A DNA stretch of 64,000 nucleotides from an uncultured Olsenella sp. (lineage in GTDB: Bacteria; Actinomycetota; Coriobacteriia; Coriobacteriales; Atopobiaceae): the NCBI GenBank assembly GCA_934660915.1, contig CAKUIF010000001.1:248001-312000 (forward strand). The letters run 5' to 3'. Positions 32,952-42,038 of this stretch are shown one piece after another. The position numbers and the translations under genes were made by a program. Position 1 is the first letter of the stretch. Each line of letters starts with the position of its first letter. The notes under the pieces are model-generated. The model did not search any database. It was given only the letters and a program-made list of their open reading frames with translations, and had not been told where the DNA came from.

Positions 32952-33931
32952 CACAGGTCCACCTCCCCCTGGTAGAAGCGGATGATCTCGTCGTCGAACG
33001 ACTGGATCTCCTCGTGACCGAAGTCGGGATAGAGCAGGTGCTTCTTTGGGCACGTGAGCGCGTTGTAGACCGCGAACTGGGTCTCGGGCGGGCAGACGAC
33101 GTCGGCAAGCCCCGTGCCAAACAGAACCGGGCAGCGAACGAGGTGCGCAAAGCTCAGGGAGTCGACGTAGCCGAGCGTGCCGAACCACTCGTCGGCGCGC
33201 TCGCCGTCGGCGTCGAACCAACGGGAGTAGTAGCGGATGCCGTCGTAAGCGATCTCGTCGGCGCCAAGCTCCCAGACCTCACGGAAGTCCGAGAGGAACG
33301 GGTAGAGAATCGACGCGCGGTTGACGAGGTCGGAGTTGAGCGCGCAGCACGCGATGCCCATGCCGCCGCCCTGGGAGCTGCCGTTGACGTAGACGCGTGA
33401 GAGGTCGATGCCCTCGAGCTCGCGCACGATGCGGCAGAGGATGTGCTGGTCCTGATACAGGCGCACGTAGTAGAGGTTTTCCGGCCCGCCGTCCACGCCG
33501 GTGATGAGGTGACCCGAGACGGTCGTGCCTTTGAAGCCGCCCACGTCCTCGGAGCGGCCGCCCTGGCCGGGGTTATCCATGCTGAGGATGGCGCAGCCGA
33601 TACCGGGCCACGAGGACTGCTCGGCCCAGGAGCGTGTGCACCCGGGGTAGCCGTGGAACTGGAGGACGAGCGGCACGGGGCCGCCGCCGGGCACCTTGGG
33701 CACCGCGTACTTGGCGTAGACGCGGGCGCCCCCCATGCCGGTGAAGTACAGGTCGTAGTACTTGCAGGACCCGAGCTCGGGAATCTGGTCGGACGGGAGG
33801 ATCTCGTAGTCGAGCGGCACCGCGTCGGCCTCCGCGATCCTCGCGGCCCAGAACTCGTCGAAGTCCGCGGGGATGGGATTCTTGCCTCGGCATGCCTCGA
33901 GCTCCGCCAATCTTTCGGCCGAGAATGGCAC
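32951..33931 (-). CDS. Acetylxylan-esterase/cephalosporin-C-deacetylase family (CE7) esterase
   Basis: A cytoplasmic deacetylase of about 326 residues. It has the oxyanion-forming LQFHGYPG, the nucleophile elbow NGSSQGGG (second Ser, codon 33374-33376), the acid in GLADVVCPP and the base in YPDFGHE, a complete triad. CE7 enzymes remove O-acetyl groups from small sugars. In this operon O-acetylated sialic acids or related glycan fragments are the logical substrates. The start is a GTG at 33931 with AAAGG nine bases before it; a GTG three codons earlier has no room for a ribosome site. Confidence 0.85.
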   Translation of the reverse strand: MPFSAERLAELEACRGKNPIPADFDEFWAARIAEADAVPLDYEILPSDQIPELGSCKYYDLYFTGMGGARVYAKYAVPKVPGGGPVPLVLQFHGYPGCTRSWAEQSSWPGIGCAILSMDNPGQGGRSEDVGGFKGTTVSGHLITGVDGGPENLYYVRLYQDQHILCRIVRELEGIDLSRVYVNGSSQGGGMGIACCALNSDLVNRASILYPFLSDFREVWELGADEIAYDGIRYYSRWFDADGERADEWFGTLGYVDSLSFAHLVRCPVLFGTGLADVVCPPETQFAVYNALTCPKKHLLYPDFGHEEIQSFDDEIIRFYQGEVDL

Positions 33932-33954
33932 GTGTCTCACCCTTTCGAGAATAC

Positions 33955-33982
33955 GGGCGCGCCCACCGCAGCGGGCGCGCCC
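33955..33982 (-). other. Intercistronic hairpin between the ATPase and esterase genes
   Basis: A perfect 10-bp stem, GGGCGCGCCC on both sides (self-complementary arms), with an 8-nt spacer. No U-tract is present. Confidence 0.5.
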
Positions 33983-33999
33983 CCGAACAATTCAGCTCG

Positions 34000-34821
34000 C
34001 TACTGGCCCAGGTTGGGGTGAAGCAGCGAAGGAGCGGCCGCGAGGAGCGTCTTTGTGTAGGCGTCCGTCGGGTTCTCGAAGACCTGTTTGGCGGGGCCCT
34101 GCTCCATGATCTGGCCGTGGTTCATGACCACGATGCGGTCGGAGATGTAGCGCTCCGTCTGGATATCGTGGCTGATGAAGACCATCGCCAGGCCGAGCTC
34201 GTGCTTGAGGTCCGTGAGGAGGTTCAGGATCTGGGCGCGGACCGAGACGTCGAGAGCCGAGGTCGGCTCGTCGGCGATGATGACGTCGGGCTGAAGCGAC
34301 AGGGCTCGCGCGATTGCCACGCGCTGACGCTGGCCGCCGGAGAGCTGGCCGGGAAGCGCGTACATGGCGGACGTCGGCAGGCCCACGAGCCCGAAGAGCT
34401 CGCAGATGCGGTCCTCGCGCTCATCCTCGGTGCCCACGTTGTGAACGACGAGCGGGTCGAGCAGCTGGTCATGGACGGCCATGCGCGGGTTCAGCGCGGT
34501 CGCAGGGTTCTGGAACACGACCGAGACGACGCGGCCGATCTTCTTGCGGAGCTCGGCGGTGCGCTTGGTCACGTCCTCGCCCTTGAAGTAGACGTGGCCG
34601 GAGGTCGGCGACTGCAGGCCGCACATGACGTTGGCGGTCGTCGACTTGCCGCAGCCGGACTCGCCGACGAGTCCGATGGTCTCGCCCGGCATGAGCTTGA
34701 GCGTCAGGCCGTTGACGGCGTGCACGAGGTTGGGGTGCAGGATGGAGCCGGTGCGGGTCTTGAACGTGACCGAGATGTTGTCCAGGAAGATGATGGGCTC
34801 CTGGGTGTTCTGCTCTGCCAT
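34000..34821 (-). CDS. Peptide-family ABC transporter ATPase of the sialic-acid operon (OppF/DppF-like)
   Basis: A 273-residue ATPase with Walker A GLVGESGCGKST, signature LSGGQRQR, Walker B VIIADEPTSALD and H-loop SHDIQT. It ends soon after the ATPase core. The usual C-terminal Opp/Dpp extension with its four cysteines, present in OppF at 3713-4738, is absent. It starts right after the stop of the permease-ATPase fusion (TAGATG) with GGAGG upstream. It should pair with the fused ATPase domain to power one transporter. Confidence 0.9.
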   Translation of the reverse strand: MAEQNTQEPIIFLDNISVTFKTRTGSILHPNLVHAVNGLTLKLMPGETIGLVGESGCGKSTTANVMCGLQSPTSGHVYFKGEDVTKRTAELRKKIGRVVSVVFQNPATALNPRMAVHDQLLDPLVVHNVGTEDEREDRICELFGLVGLPTSAMYALPGQLSGGQRQRVAIARALSLQPDVIIADEPTSALDVSVRAQILNLLTDLKHELGLAMVFISHDIQTERYISDRIVVMNHGQIMEQGPAKQVFENPTDAYTKTLLAAAPSLLHPNLGQ

Positions 34822-36846
34822 CTACCTCACCTCCAGGCGAGACGTAAGGCCGGCCTTGGCGAGCGCCTCGTCGGGGATCTCCGAGACGAAGTGGTGGTCG
34901 GCGCCCGGGACGGGCTTCAGGATCGGGTGGACGTCGAGGCCCACATCGGGGTGGCTCGAGCGCGGTGCGAAGCGGTCGCCCGACGGGAAGTCCGCGGGGC
35001 TCGGGACGGAGCCGGGCACCTGGTGCAGGCGGCTGCCGTCGTGCGCCTCGATGGAGAGGACGGAGCCGAGCAGGCCCTGGGTGTACTCGTGAATCGGGTT
35101 GGTGAGAAGCTCCTTGGTGGGAGCGGACTCGACCACCTGGCCGGCGTACATGACGGTGATCTCGGAGGCGACCTCCGCCACGAGCGCGAGGTCGTGGGAG
35201 ACGAAGATCATGGCGAAGCCGAGCTTCTTCTGGAGGTCGTTCAGGAGCTTGATGACCTGCTTCTGGACGGTGACGTCGAGGGCCGTGGTGGGCTCGTCGC
35301 AGATGACCAGCGACGGGTCGCGGGTCAGGGCCATGGCGATGATGACGCGCTGGCACTGGCCGCCGGACAGCTCGTGCGGGTAGCTCTCGAGGGTGCGCTT
35401 GGGGTCAAGGCCGACGAGCTCGAGGAGCTCCTCGGCGCTGCGGGTGCCGCCGCGGCTCGTGAGCTGCTTCATCTGAGCCGAGATGAGCATCGACGGGTTG
35501 AGAGCGGAAAGCGAGTCCTGGTAGACCATGGCGATCTCGGTGCCCAGGAGCTTGCGGTGCTCCTCGCTCGTGAGCTTGAGCAGGTCAGTGCCCTTGTAGA
35601 TGACCTCGCCGGTGATGCGGGCGGTGTCAGGCAGCAGGTTCATGATCGTCTTGGTCGTGATGGACTTGCCGCAGCCGGACTCGCCCACGAGGGCCATGCA
35701 CTGGCCGGGACGCACGTTGAAGCTCACGTTGTCGACGACGTTGACATCGCCGTGGCGCGGGAAGCCGATGGAGAGGTTCTTGACCTCGAGCAGCGGCTGG
35801 ACCGAGTAGTCGGGCACGCGACGGTCGGTGCGGGCGAGCTCGACCTCGCGCAGCGCGGACAGGCGGCCGGCGAGCGACGCGGCCTGCTCCTTGTAGGCGC
35901 GGACCGGGTCGGCCACGAGCAGGTCGGCCTCACGGCGGCTCTCGGAGTTCTCGGAGGAAACCGGGGCGGACGGCGCGGAGGCCATGGCGTCGGTGATGCC
36001 CTCAGAGAGGATGTTGAGCGCAAGGCAGGTGAGCATGATGGCGATGCCCGGGTAGAGCGCCTGCCACCAACGGCCAGACAGGACGCCGGCGCGGGCGTCG
36101 GCGAGGATGTTGCCCCAGGTCGGGGTAGGCTCGGCGATGCCTGCGGAGAGGAACGTCAGGGATGCCTCGAAGATGATGGCGTCGGCCACGAGCGTGACGG
36201 TGAAGACCATGATGGGGGCGGCGCAGTTGCGCAGGACGTGCCTCATCAAGATCCACGGGGCGCGGGCGCCCGAGACGATGACGGCGCGCACGTAATCCTC
36301 GCCGTACTCGGACACGATGTTCGCGCGCACGATGCGGGCGATCTGCGGCATGTACATGAAGCCGATCGAGAAGATGATGGCCGGCACGGACTTGCCGAGG
36401 ATGGTGACGAGGACGGCCGCCAGGGCGATGCCGGGGACCGACATGATGATGTCGAGGATGCGCATGATGACCTCGGAGACCCACTTGCGGGTAACCGCGG
36501 CCAGGGCGCCGACAATGGAGCCGGTGACGAGCGCAAAGAGGACAGCGCCGAAGCCGATGACGAGCGAGATGCGGCCGCCGTAGAGGATGCGCGACAGGAT
36601 GTCGCGGCCCTTGTCGTCGGTACCGAACATGTGCGCGGCGTCGGGGGCCATACGCGCGGTCCCGATCTCGTAGGGGCTATACGGCGCGAGCACGGGCGCC
36701 AGGATGGAGATGAGCACGACGGCAAGAAGGATCACGAGCGCGATCTTCGAGGACGTCTTCATGTTCTTGAGGCCGGAGAGCTTGGGGCCCTTGGACTTCG
36801 CCATGCCCTCGAGCTTCTCGGCGTCTTCTTTCCTTTGGGTCAGCAT
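34822..36846 (-). CDS. Fused ABC permease (DppC-like) and ATPase (DppD-like)
   Basis: One 674-residue chain. Residues about 1-300 form a DppC-type permease (N-terminal helix near 35, FGTDDKGRDILSR, EAA loop VRAVIVSGARAPWILMRHVL). After a Ser/Glu/Arg-rich linker (about 300-350), residues about 360-620 form an ATPase with Walker A ALVGESGCGKS, signature LSGGQCQR, Walker B VICDEPTTALD and H-loop SHDLAL. The C-terminal segment that in DppD holds four cysteines reads DRFAPRSSHPDVGLD, so the cysteines are lost. Such fusions occur in other actinobacteria. It begins 2 nt after the permease gene. Confidence 0.93.
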   Translation of the reverse strand: MLTQRKEDAEKLEGMAKSKGPKLSGLKNMKTSSKIALVILLAVVLISILAPVLAPYSPYEIGTARMAPDAAHMFGTDDKGRDILSRILYGGRISLVIGFGAVLFALVTGSIVGALAAVTRKWVSEVIMRILDIIMSVPGIALAAVLVTILGKSVPAIIFSIGFMYMPQIARIVRANIVSEYGEDYVRAVIVSGARAPWILMRHVLRNCAAPIMVFTVTLVADAIIFEASLTFLSAGIAEPTPTWGNILADARAGVLSGRWWQALYPGIAIMLTCLALNILSEGITDAMASAPSAPVSSENSESRREADLLVADPVRAYKEQAASLAGRLSALREVELARTDRRVPDYSVQPLLEVKNLSIGFPRHGDVNVVDNVSFNVRPGQCMALVGESGCGKSITTKTIMNLLPDTARITGEVIYKGTDLLKLTSEEHRKLLGTEIAMVYQDSLSALNPSMLISAQMKQLTSRGGTRSAEELLELVGLDPKRTLESYPHELSGGQCQRVIIAMALTRDPSLVICDEPTTALDVTVQKQVIKLLNDLQKKLGFAMIFVSHDLALVAEVASEITVMYAGQVVESAPTKELLTNPIHEYTQGLLGSVLSIEAHDGSRLHQVPGSVPSPADFPSGDRFAPRSSHPDVGLDVHPILKPVPGADHHFVSEIPDEALAKAGLTSRLEVR

Positions 36847-36848
36847 GG

Positions 36849-37805
36849 CTAGACGCTCCTAATCCTCGGGTTGATGAGCAGATACAGCATGTCGACCACG
36901 ATGTTGATGATGATGAAGGAGAACGCGACGACAATGACGACGCCCATGATGAGGTTAGGCTCGTTGCCGGCAACGCCGTCGAGGATCGCCATGCCCATGC
37001 CGGGCAGGTTGAAGATGACCTCGATGACGACGGCGCCGCCCATGAGGTAGCCGATCTTCATGCCGAGGGTGGTGACAGGCGTGATGAGGGCGTTGCGCAG
37101 GACGTTGCGGGCGATGATGACCTTCTGGGGAAGGCCGGAGCCCTTGGCGGTCTGCACGTAGTCCTTATCGAGCTCCTCGACCATGGCGGTGCGCACGATG
37201 CGCGTCATCTGGCCGGTGAGGGGCACCGCGAGCGCGATGGCGGGCATGATCATGCGGCCCATGTACCCGCCGAAGTTGGTGAGCGGGTTGGGAAGGGCGC
37301 CGGACGCGGGAAGCAGGTGCATGAAGGACGAGAACACGAGGATAAGCAGGACCGCCAGCCAGAACGACGGGGTGGCAAGACCGGCGATCGAGAGCAGACG
37401 GATGACCTGATCGGGCCACTTATCACGGTAGAGCGCCGCGATGATGCCAAGCAAGAACGACACGACCGCGCCGATGAGCAGGCCCAGGAAGGTGAGCTGC
37501 ATGGTGACGGGCAGGGCCTTGGAAATGCGCTCGGCCACGGAGTTGCGGCGAGCGCTGTAGGTGCCGAGGTCGCCGTGGAGCAGGTCGCCCATGTAGCGGA
37601 CGTAGCGGACCGGCCAGGGATCGTCCAGACCGTACTCCTCGTGGTACGCCTGAATCTGCTCAGGCGTGGCGCTTTCTCCCAGAGCGTTGTACGCCGGGTC
37701 GATCGGCGAGAACGACATGAGGAAGAAGATCAGGAAAGTCACGGCGAAAGCCATGATCGGAAGCGCGACGAGTCGCCTTCCTACGAGGCGCAGAAGATTA
37801 TTCAC
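36849..37805 (-). CDS. Peptide-family ABC transporter permease (OppB/DppB-like)
   Basis: Inner-membrane permease, 318 residues, six predicted helices. The start is GTG at 37805 (NNLLRLVGRRLVALPIM) with GGGGAG seven bases upstream. The EAA loop reads VQTAKGSGLPQKVIIARNVLRNA. It forms the channel together with the permease half of the fused protein. It is separated from the binding-protein gene by a 12-bp hairpin at 37849-37883. Confidence 0.93.
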   Translation of the reverse strand: MNNLLRLVGRRLVALPIMAFAVTFLIFFLMSFSPIDPAYNALGESATPEQIQAYHEEYGLDDPWPVRYVRYMGDLLHGDLGTYSARRNSVAERISKALPVTMQLTFLGLLIGAVVSFLLGIIAALYRDKWPDQVIRLLSIAGLATPSFWLAVLLILVFSSFMHLLPASGALPNPLTNFGGYMGRMIMPAIALAVPLTGQMTRIVRTAMVEELDKDYVQTAKGSGLPQKVIIARNVLRNALITPVTTLGMKIGYLMGGAVVIEVIFNLPGMGMAILDGVAGNEPNLIMGVVIVVAFSFIIINIVVDMLYLLINPRIRSV

Positions 37806-37848
37806 TTGGCCTCTCCCCTCTCTCGATGCTGACACGTACAGATACAAA

Positions 37849-37883
37849 GGAGGCCCGAGCACCTGGCGGTCGCTCGGGCCTCC
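37849..37883 (-). other. Hairpin between the binding-protein and permease genes
   Basis: A perfect 12-bp stem (GGAGGCCCGAGC and complement) with an 11-nt loop and only TTT after it on the minus strand. It sits where the oppA-oppB hairpin sits in the other transporter operon. A partial terminator or message-stabilising role is likely. Confidence 0.6.
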
Positions 37884-37948
37884 ATATTTCGCTTAGGAGA
37901 ATCGGCGCAGGTATATGCCTGAATTCCGCTTCTTTTTCGCTTTAGCCC

Positions 37949-39559
37949 TTACGCCTTGACGGTCGTGACGCCGACGAGGTGGACACCCGTGGTGCCGATG
38001 CCCTTGAAGTTGTCGGAGACCTTGACGCCGTCGGGGTTGGCGTTCTCGCGCCAAGAGGCGGTCGGGGTGACGACCTGGAGCAGCGGGTAGAGAACGACGT
38101 TCTCGGCGAGGATGTCGAAGCACTGGTTCCAGAGGTCCTGCTGATCGGAGCCAGAGGTGCCCAGGGCGTCGTTCATGAGGCCGTTGAGCTTCTTCCACTC
38201 GTCAGAGGTGTTCCAAGCGCAGCGGGTCTTCATCCAGACGTTGTCGCCGAACCACCAGTTGAGCAGCAGGTCGGTGTCGCCGCCGAAGCAGGACGGGTCG
38301 CCAGGGGCGATGAGGATGTCCCAGGAGTCGTCGGCCTGGTCGATGGCGGCATAGGTAGCGGGCGACTTGTCGGAGACCAGCTCAACGGTGAAGCCGAGGG
38401 CCTCGAGATCCTGCTGGGCCTGGGTGCCCATGGCGACGACCTGGGCGTTGTCGGTGGTGCGCAGGGTAATGGCGCCCGGGGTCACGCCGGCATCGGTGAG
38501 CAGGCTCTTGGCCTTGTCGGCGTCATAGGTGTAGGTGACGGAGGCCTTGTGGTAGTTGGTGAAGGAGGAGGGCAGGTAGCTCGTGGCGACGGCGGCCATG
38601 CCGGAGAAGGCGTTGGAGATCATCTGGTCGGTGTTCAGGGCGTAGATGATGGCCTGGCGAGCCTTGACGTCGTTCCACGGGGCCTTCTTGACGTTGAACA
38701 TGATGAAGCGGGTACCGAAGCCGTTGACCTCATCGATGCTGACACCGGCAGCCTTGAGCTGGTCGATGGACTCGGGCGGCACGGACTCGGAGACGAGGGT
38801 GGTGCCCTCCTGCTGGGCGGTGGTGCGGGCGGTGGTGTCGGTCATGGAGTCCATGCGGAGCTCGTTGTCCTTGGCCGGGAACTCGCCGTTGTAGTTCGGG
38901 TTGGGCTTGAGGACGACGTAGGTGTCGGACATCTCGTCGTACATCCAGGGGCCGGAGCCGACCGGCTTGGCCTTGGCGTCGTCGGCGGAGAGGGAGGCGG
39001 GCATGACCTTGATGATGGCCAGGCGCTCCTTGAGCAGCGAGAAGTTCGGGATGCTGCACTTGACGGTGACGGTGGTGTCGTCCTTCTTCTCGATGGAGTC
39101 GAACATGGTGAGGAAGGAGATGTACAGGCCGCCCTCGGCAGTGGCGCGGGCGAAGGACTCGACGACGTCCTCAGGCGTCACGTCGGTGCCGTCGGAGAAC
39201 TTGGCGCCTTCGCGGAGCTTGACCTCGTAGGTGTTCTCGTCGACCTGGGTCGGCTCACCGTCGGCCAGGCCGGAGATGACGCTGTAGTCGGTGAAGTCGA
39301 TGTTGTAGAGACCCTCCATGACGTTCGAGTTAGCCGAGAGGCAGAACGCGGACGAGCAGTTGGCGGGGTCGTAGGACGACGGAGAGTACGCGGAGCCGAC
39401 GGTCAGGGTGCCGCCGCCCTCGGTGCCGCCGGTGGCGGTACCGGCATCGCCGCCGTCGGTGTTGCCGCCGCCGCAGGCAGCGAGACCAAGGGTGGCCGCG
39501 AGCGCGGAGCCGCCGAGGAACGCACGACGGGTAACGGCAGAGTTCACGATCTTGTTCAT
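37949..39559 (-). CDS. Solute-binding Tat lipoprotein (SBP family 5), probable sialic-acid or glycopeptide receptor
   Basis: Extracellular binding protein, 536 residues. The signal has a twin-arginine start (TRRAFLGGSALAATL) and lipobox LAACG, followed by a Gly/Thr-rich linker. SBP-5 hallmarks are YDPANC, VGSGPWMYDE and a conserved C-terminal segment (DILAENVVLYPL). It is only distantly related to OppA of this window. It heads an operon ending in nanA, nanK and nanE; dipeptide-type ABC transporters for sialic acid are known in other bacteria, so sialic acid is the favoured ligand. The start at 39559 has GAGG six bases upstream. Confidence 0.88.
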   Translation of the reverse strand: MNKIVNSAVTRRAFLGGSALAATLGLAACGGGNTDGGDAGTATGGTEGGGTLTVGSAYSPSSYDPANCSSAFCLSANSNVMEGLYNIDFTDYSVISGLADGEPTQVDENTYEVKLREGAKFSDGTDVTPEDVVESFARATAEGGLYISFLTMFDSIEKKDDTTVTVKCSIPNFSLLKERLAIIKVMPASLSADDAKAKPVGSGPWMYDEMSDTYVVLKPNPNYNGEFPAKDNELRMDSMTDTTARTTAQQEGTTLVSESVPPESIDQLKAAGVSIDEVNGFGTRFIMFNVKKAPWNDVKARQAIIYALNTDQMISNAFSGMAAVATSYLPSSFTNYHKASVTYTYDADKAKSLLTDAGVTPGAITLRTTDNAQVVAMGTQAQQDLEALGFTVELVSDKSPATYAAIDQADDSWDILIAPGDPSCFGGDTDLLLNWWFGDNVWMKTRCAWNTSDEWKKLNGLMNDALGTSGSDQQDLWNQCFDILAENVVLYPLLQVVTPTASWRENANPDGVKVSDNFKGIGTTGVHLVGVTTVKA

Positions 39560-39899
39560 GTTTTGCCTCTTCCTCAATCTGAATCCTCCCGCAGCCGCCC
39601 TCGGCGGCCGCTCTTTGCCCGTAGACTACCCGCGCAGCGGCATGAGTTGCTCCGCAAAGTCGCCCAACGGCATGTTGTGTACCGCTTAGCGGTTGTTCAG
39701 AGGGTAAAACTCCTCGCCCGACCGATTGTTGCCCGTCATTTTCGAACGAGTTGAGTCTTATTTCACTGGTATTACGTTCTATGTGCCATTTATTCAACTG
39801 GTATCTATAAGAGAATACTTCTAGGCGAGTGGTTTCTACTCTGCGATACCAGTTATGCAGAAACATTTAGAACAGCACTGTTTAGTTTCCACAATTATG
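39560..39899 (-). promoter_or_regulatory. Regulatory region of the sialic-acid operon
   Basis: This 340-nt gap has no gene. The segment 39715-39900 is clearly AT-richer than its surroundings. It carries ACTGGTAT at 39765-39772, AACTGGTATC at 39796-39805 and its exact inverse GATACCAGTT at 39845-39854. These TGGTAT half-sites resemble the recognition sequences of GntR-family NanR repressors, but no regulator gene is present in the window. Confidence 0.5.
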
Positions 39900-41897
39900 T
39901 TAATTGGACTCAAGGGGCTCATCAGAGCGAGCCGGTGCCTGCTCCTCATGGAGCGCTTGCCACACGGCGTGGGCGACGTCGGCGGGCACCCCGGGAACGG
40001 CGGCGATGGCCGCCTCGTCAGCGGCGCGCAGGCGCTTGAGCGAGCCGAACTCGCGCATGAGGGCGCGCTTGCGCTTGGGTCCCACGCCGGGAACGTCGTC
40101 GAGGACCGACGCCGTCATGGCGCGGCCGCGCAGCTCGCGGTGGAAGGTGATGGCGAAGCGGTGAGACTCGTCGCGCACCTGCTTGATGAGGTAGAGGGAG
40201 GGCGAGCCGGACGGCAGCACGACCGGGGTCTCGTCCCACGGAACGAAGACCTCCTCGTCGGACTTGGCGAGGCCGCAGACCGGGATGTCGAGCCCCAACT
40301 GTGCCAGCTGCTCCATAGCCGCCGTGAGCTGCGGCTTGCCGCCGTCGACCACGAGCAGGTCGGGGCGGCTGCCAAAGCGCCCGTCGGCCATGCGCTCGGG
40401 CGAGTAGCGACGCCCCAGGACCTCGGACATGCTCACGAAATCGTTCGCCTCAGTAAGGGGCGTCTGGATTTTGAACCTTCGGTACTGCGACTTGTCGGGG
40501 CGACCGTTCGTGAAGACGACCATCGACGCCACGGTGAAGTGGCCGTGGAGCGTCGAGATGTCGAAACACTCGATGCGCATGGGAGGCGCGTCGAGCGCGA
40601 GCGCGCTCTCCAGCTGAAGCAGGGCTTTGTTCGTTCGGTCGTCCGCGTAGCCGGTGCGCACCATATAGCGCATGAGGGCATGGCGGGCGTTGGACTCGGC
40701 CATCTCGAGCAGGCGGCGCTTCTCGCCGCGCTGGGGGCGGTGCAGGCGCACGCCGCGACCGCGCTTCTCGCCGAGCCAGCCGGCGATGACATCGGCGTCG
40801 GGAAGCTCGGCCGAGATGCAGACCTCCGCAGGGATGTCGGCGGTCTCGTCGTAGTAGCGCTTGACGAAGCCGGCCTGCAGCTCGTCTTCGCCCACGTCGG
40901 CGCCCTTGTCGAGGATGAGCTCGACGGATCTGACCGTGCGGCCCTCGCGCACGACGAAGACGCAGGCGCAGCTGATGGTCTCCTCGCGGTAGAAGCCGAT
41001 GAGGTCGAGGTCGATGTCGGCGGAGAACATGACCTGCTGCTTCACGTCGAGGGCGGAAAGCCCCTGCAGGCGTGCCTTTAGGCGACCCGCGCGCTCGAAG
41101 TCGAGCTCTGAGGCGGCCTCGCGCATCTGGTCGGTGAGCTCTTCCACTATGGCCGAGCGCTTGCCCTGAAGGAAATCCTCGACCTGCCGCACGTGGCGGG
41201 CGTACTCGACCGTGTCGATCGCGCCGCAGCAGGCGCCGGGCCCGCGGCCCACGTGGTAGTCGAAGCAAGGGCGGCACTTGCCTGCGAGCACGATATTGGC
41301 GACGGCGGCCTGGTCGGGCTCGCGCTCGAGGATACGACGGGCGCGCTTCCATTCGGCGCAGGTGGCCGAGCAGATGGGGACGACCTTGCGCAGGGTGTCG
41401 ATGGTCTCGCGCGCGGCCTTGGCGTCGGTGTAGGGCCCGAAGTAGCGCGTGCCCTTGCGATGGCGCTCGCGCGTGTACTTGATCGCCGGGAAGACGTCGG
41501 ACTCGGTGACCGCGATGTAGGGGTAGGACTTGTCGTCCTTGAAGTCGACGTTGAAGTAGGGGTGGTACTGGGCGATGAGGTTGCGCTCGAGCACGAGCGC
41601 CTCGTGCTCGGAGCCCACGACCACGTAGTCGAAGGACTTGACCACCTGCATCATGAGGGGAATCTTCTGGCGGTCGTCGGTCAAGGTGACGTACTGCTTG
41701 AGCCGCGCGCGCAGGTTCTTGGCCTTGCCCACGTAGACGACGGTGCCGGACGCGTCGCGCCACAGGTAGCAGCCGGGCTCGGTGGGCACGAGCGCAACCT
41801 GCTCGACGAGGGACGCCGCGCCGTCGATGGCACACGTCACGTGCTCGCGCGCGGCCTCGCGGCTCTCGGCGTCTATGCTCTTTCGGCCGTCCGGCAC
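39900..41897 (-). CDS. uvrC: Excinuclease ABC subunit C
   Basis: Makes the two incisions in nucleotide-excision repair with UvrA and UvrB. The 665 residues show the GIY-YIG nuclease (GCYLWRDASGTVVYVGKAKN), the UvrB-interacting UVR motif near residue 230, and the RNase-H-like nuclease domain (LLVVDGGKPQL). The terminal helix-hairpin-helix pair (LDDVPGVGPKRKRALMREFG) is also visible. The start is GTG at 41897 with GGAG eight bases upstream. It is monocistronic here. Confidence 0.96.
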   Translation of the reverse strand: MPDGRKSIDAESREAAREHVTCAIDGAASLVEQVALVPTEPGCYLWRDASGTVVYVGKAKNLRARLKQYVTLTDDRQKIPLMMQVVKSFDYVVVGSEHEALVLERNLIAQYHPYFNVDFKDDKSYPYIAVTESDVFPAIKYTRERHRKGTRYFGPYTDAKAARETIDTLRKVVPICSATCAEWKRARRILEREPDQAAVANIVLAGKCRPCFDYHVGRGPGACCGAIDTVEYARHVRQVEDFLQGKRSAIVEELTDQMREAASELDFERAGRLKARLQGLSALDVKQQVMFSADIDLDLIGFYREETISCACVFVVREGRTVRSVELILDKGADVGEDELQAGFVKRYYDETADIPAEVCISAELPDADVIAGWLGEKRGRGVRLHRPQRGEKRRLLEMAESNARHALMRYMVRTGYADDRTNKALLQLESALALDAPPMRIECFDISTLHGHFTVASMVVFTNGRPDKSQYRRFKIQTPLTEANDFVSMSEVLGRRYSPERMADGRFGSRPDLLVVDGGKPQLTAAMEQLAQLGLDIPVCGLAKSDEEVFVPWDETPVVLPSGSPSLYLIKQVRDESHRFAITFHRELRGRAMTASVLDDVPGVGPKRKRALMREFGSLKRLRAADEAAIAAVPGVPADVAHAVWQALHEEQAPARSDEPLESN

Positions 41898-42038
41898 CTA
41901 TCCGACTCCTGTTCGCTCGCCCAAGACGCGGGCTTCTTGCCGATGGGGGTTTCCTAAAGAGTTTACCCGGGCATGCCGCGGCGGGCGCGCGGCATCTAGA
42001 ATGAATCTATCTGTGAACTGCGACCAAATGGAGCTTCA

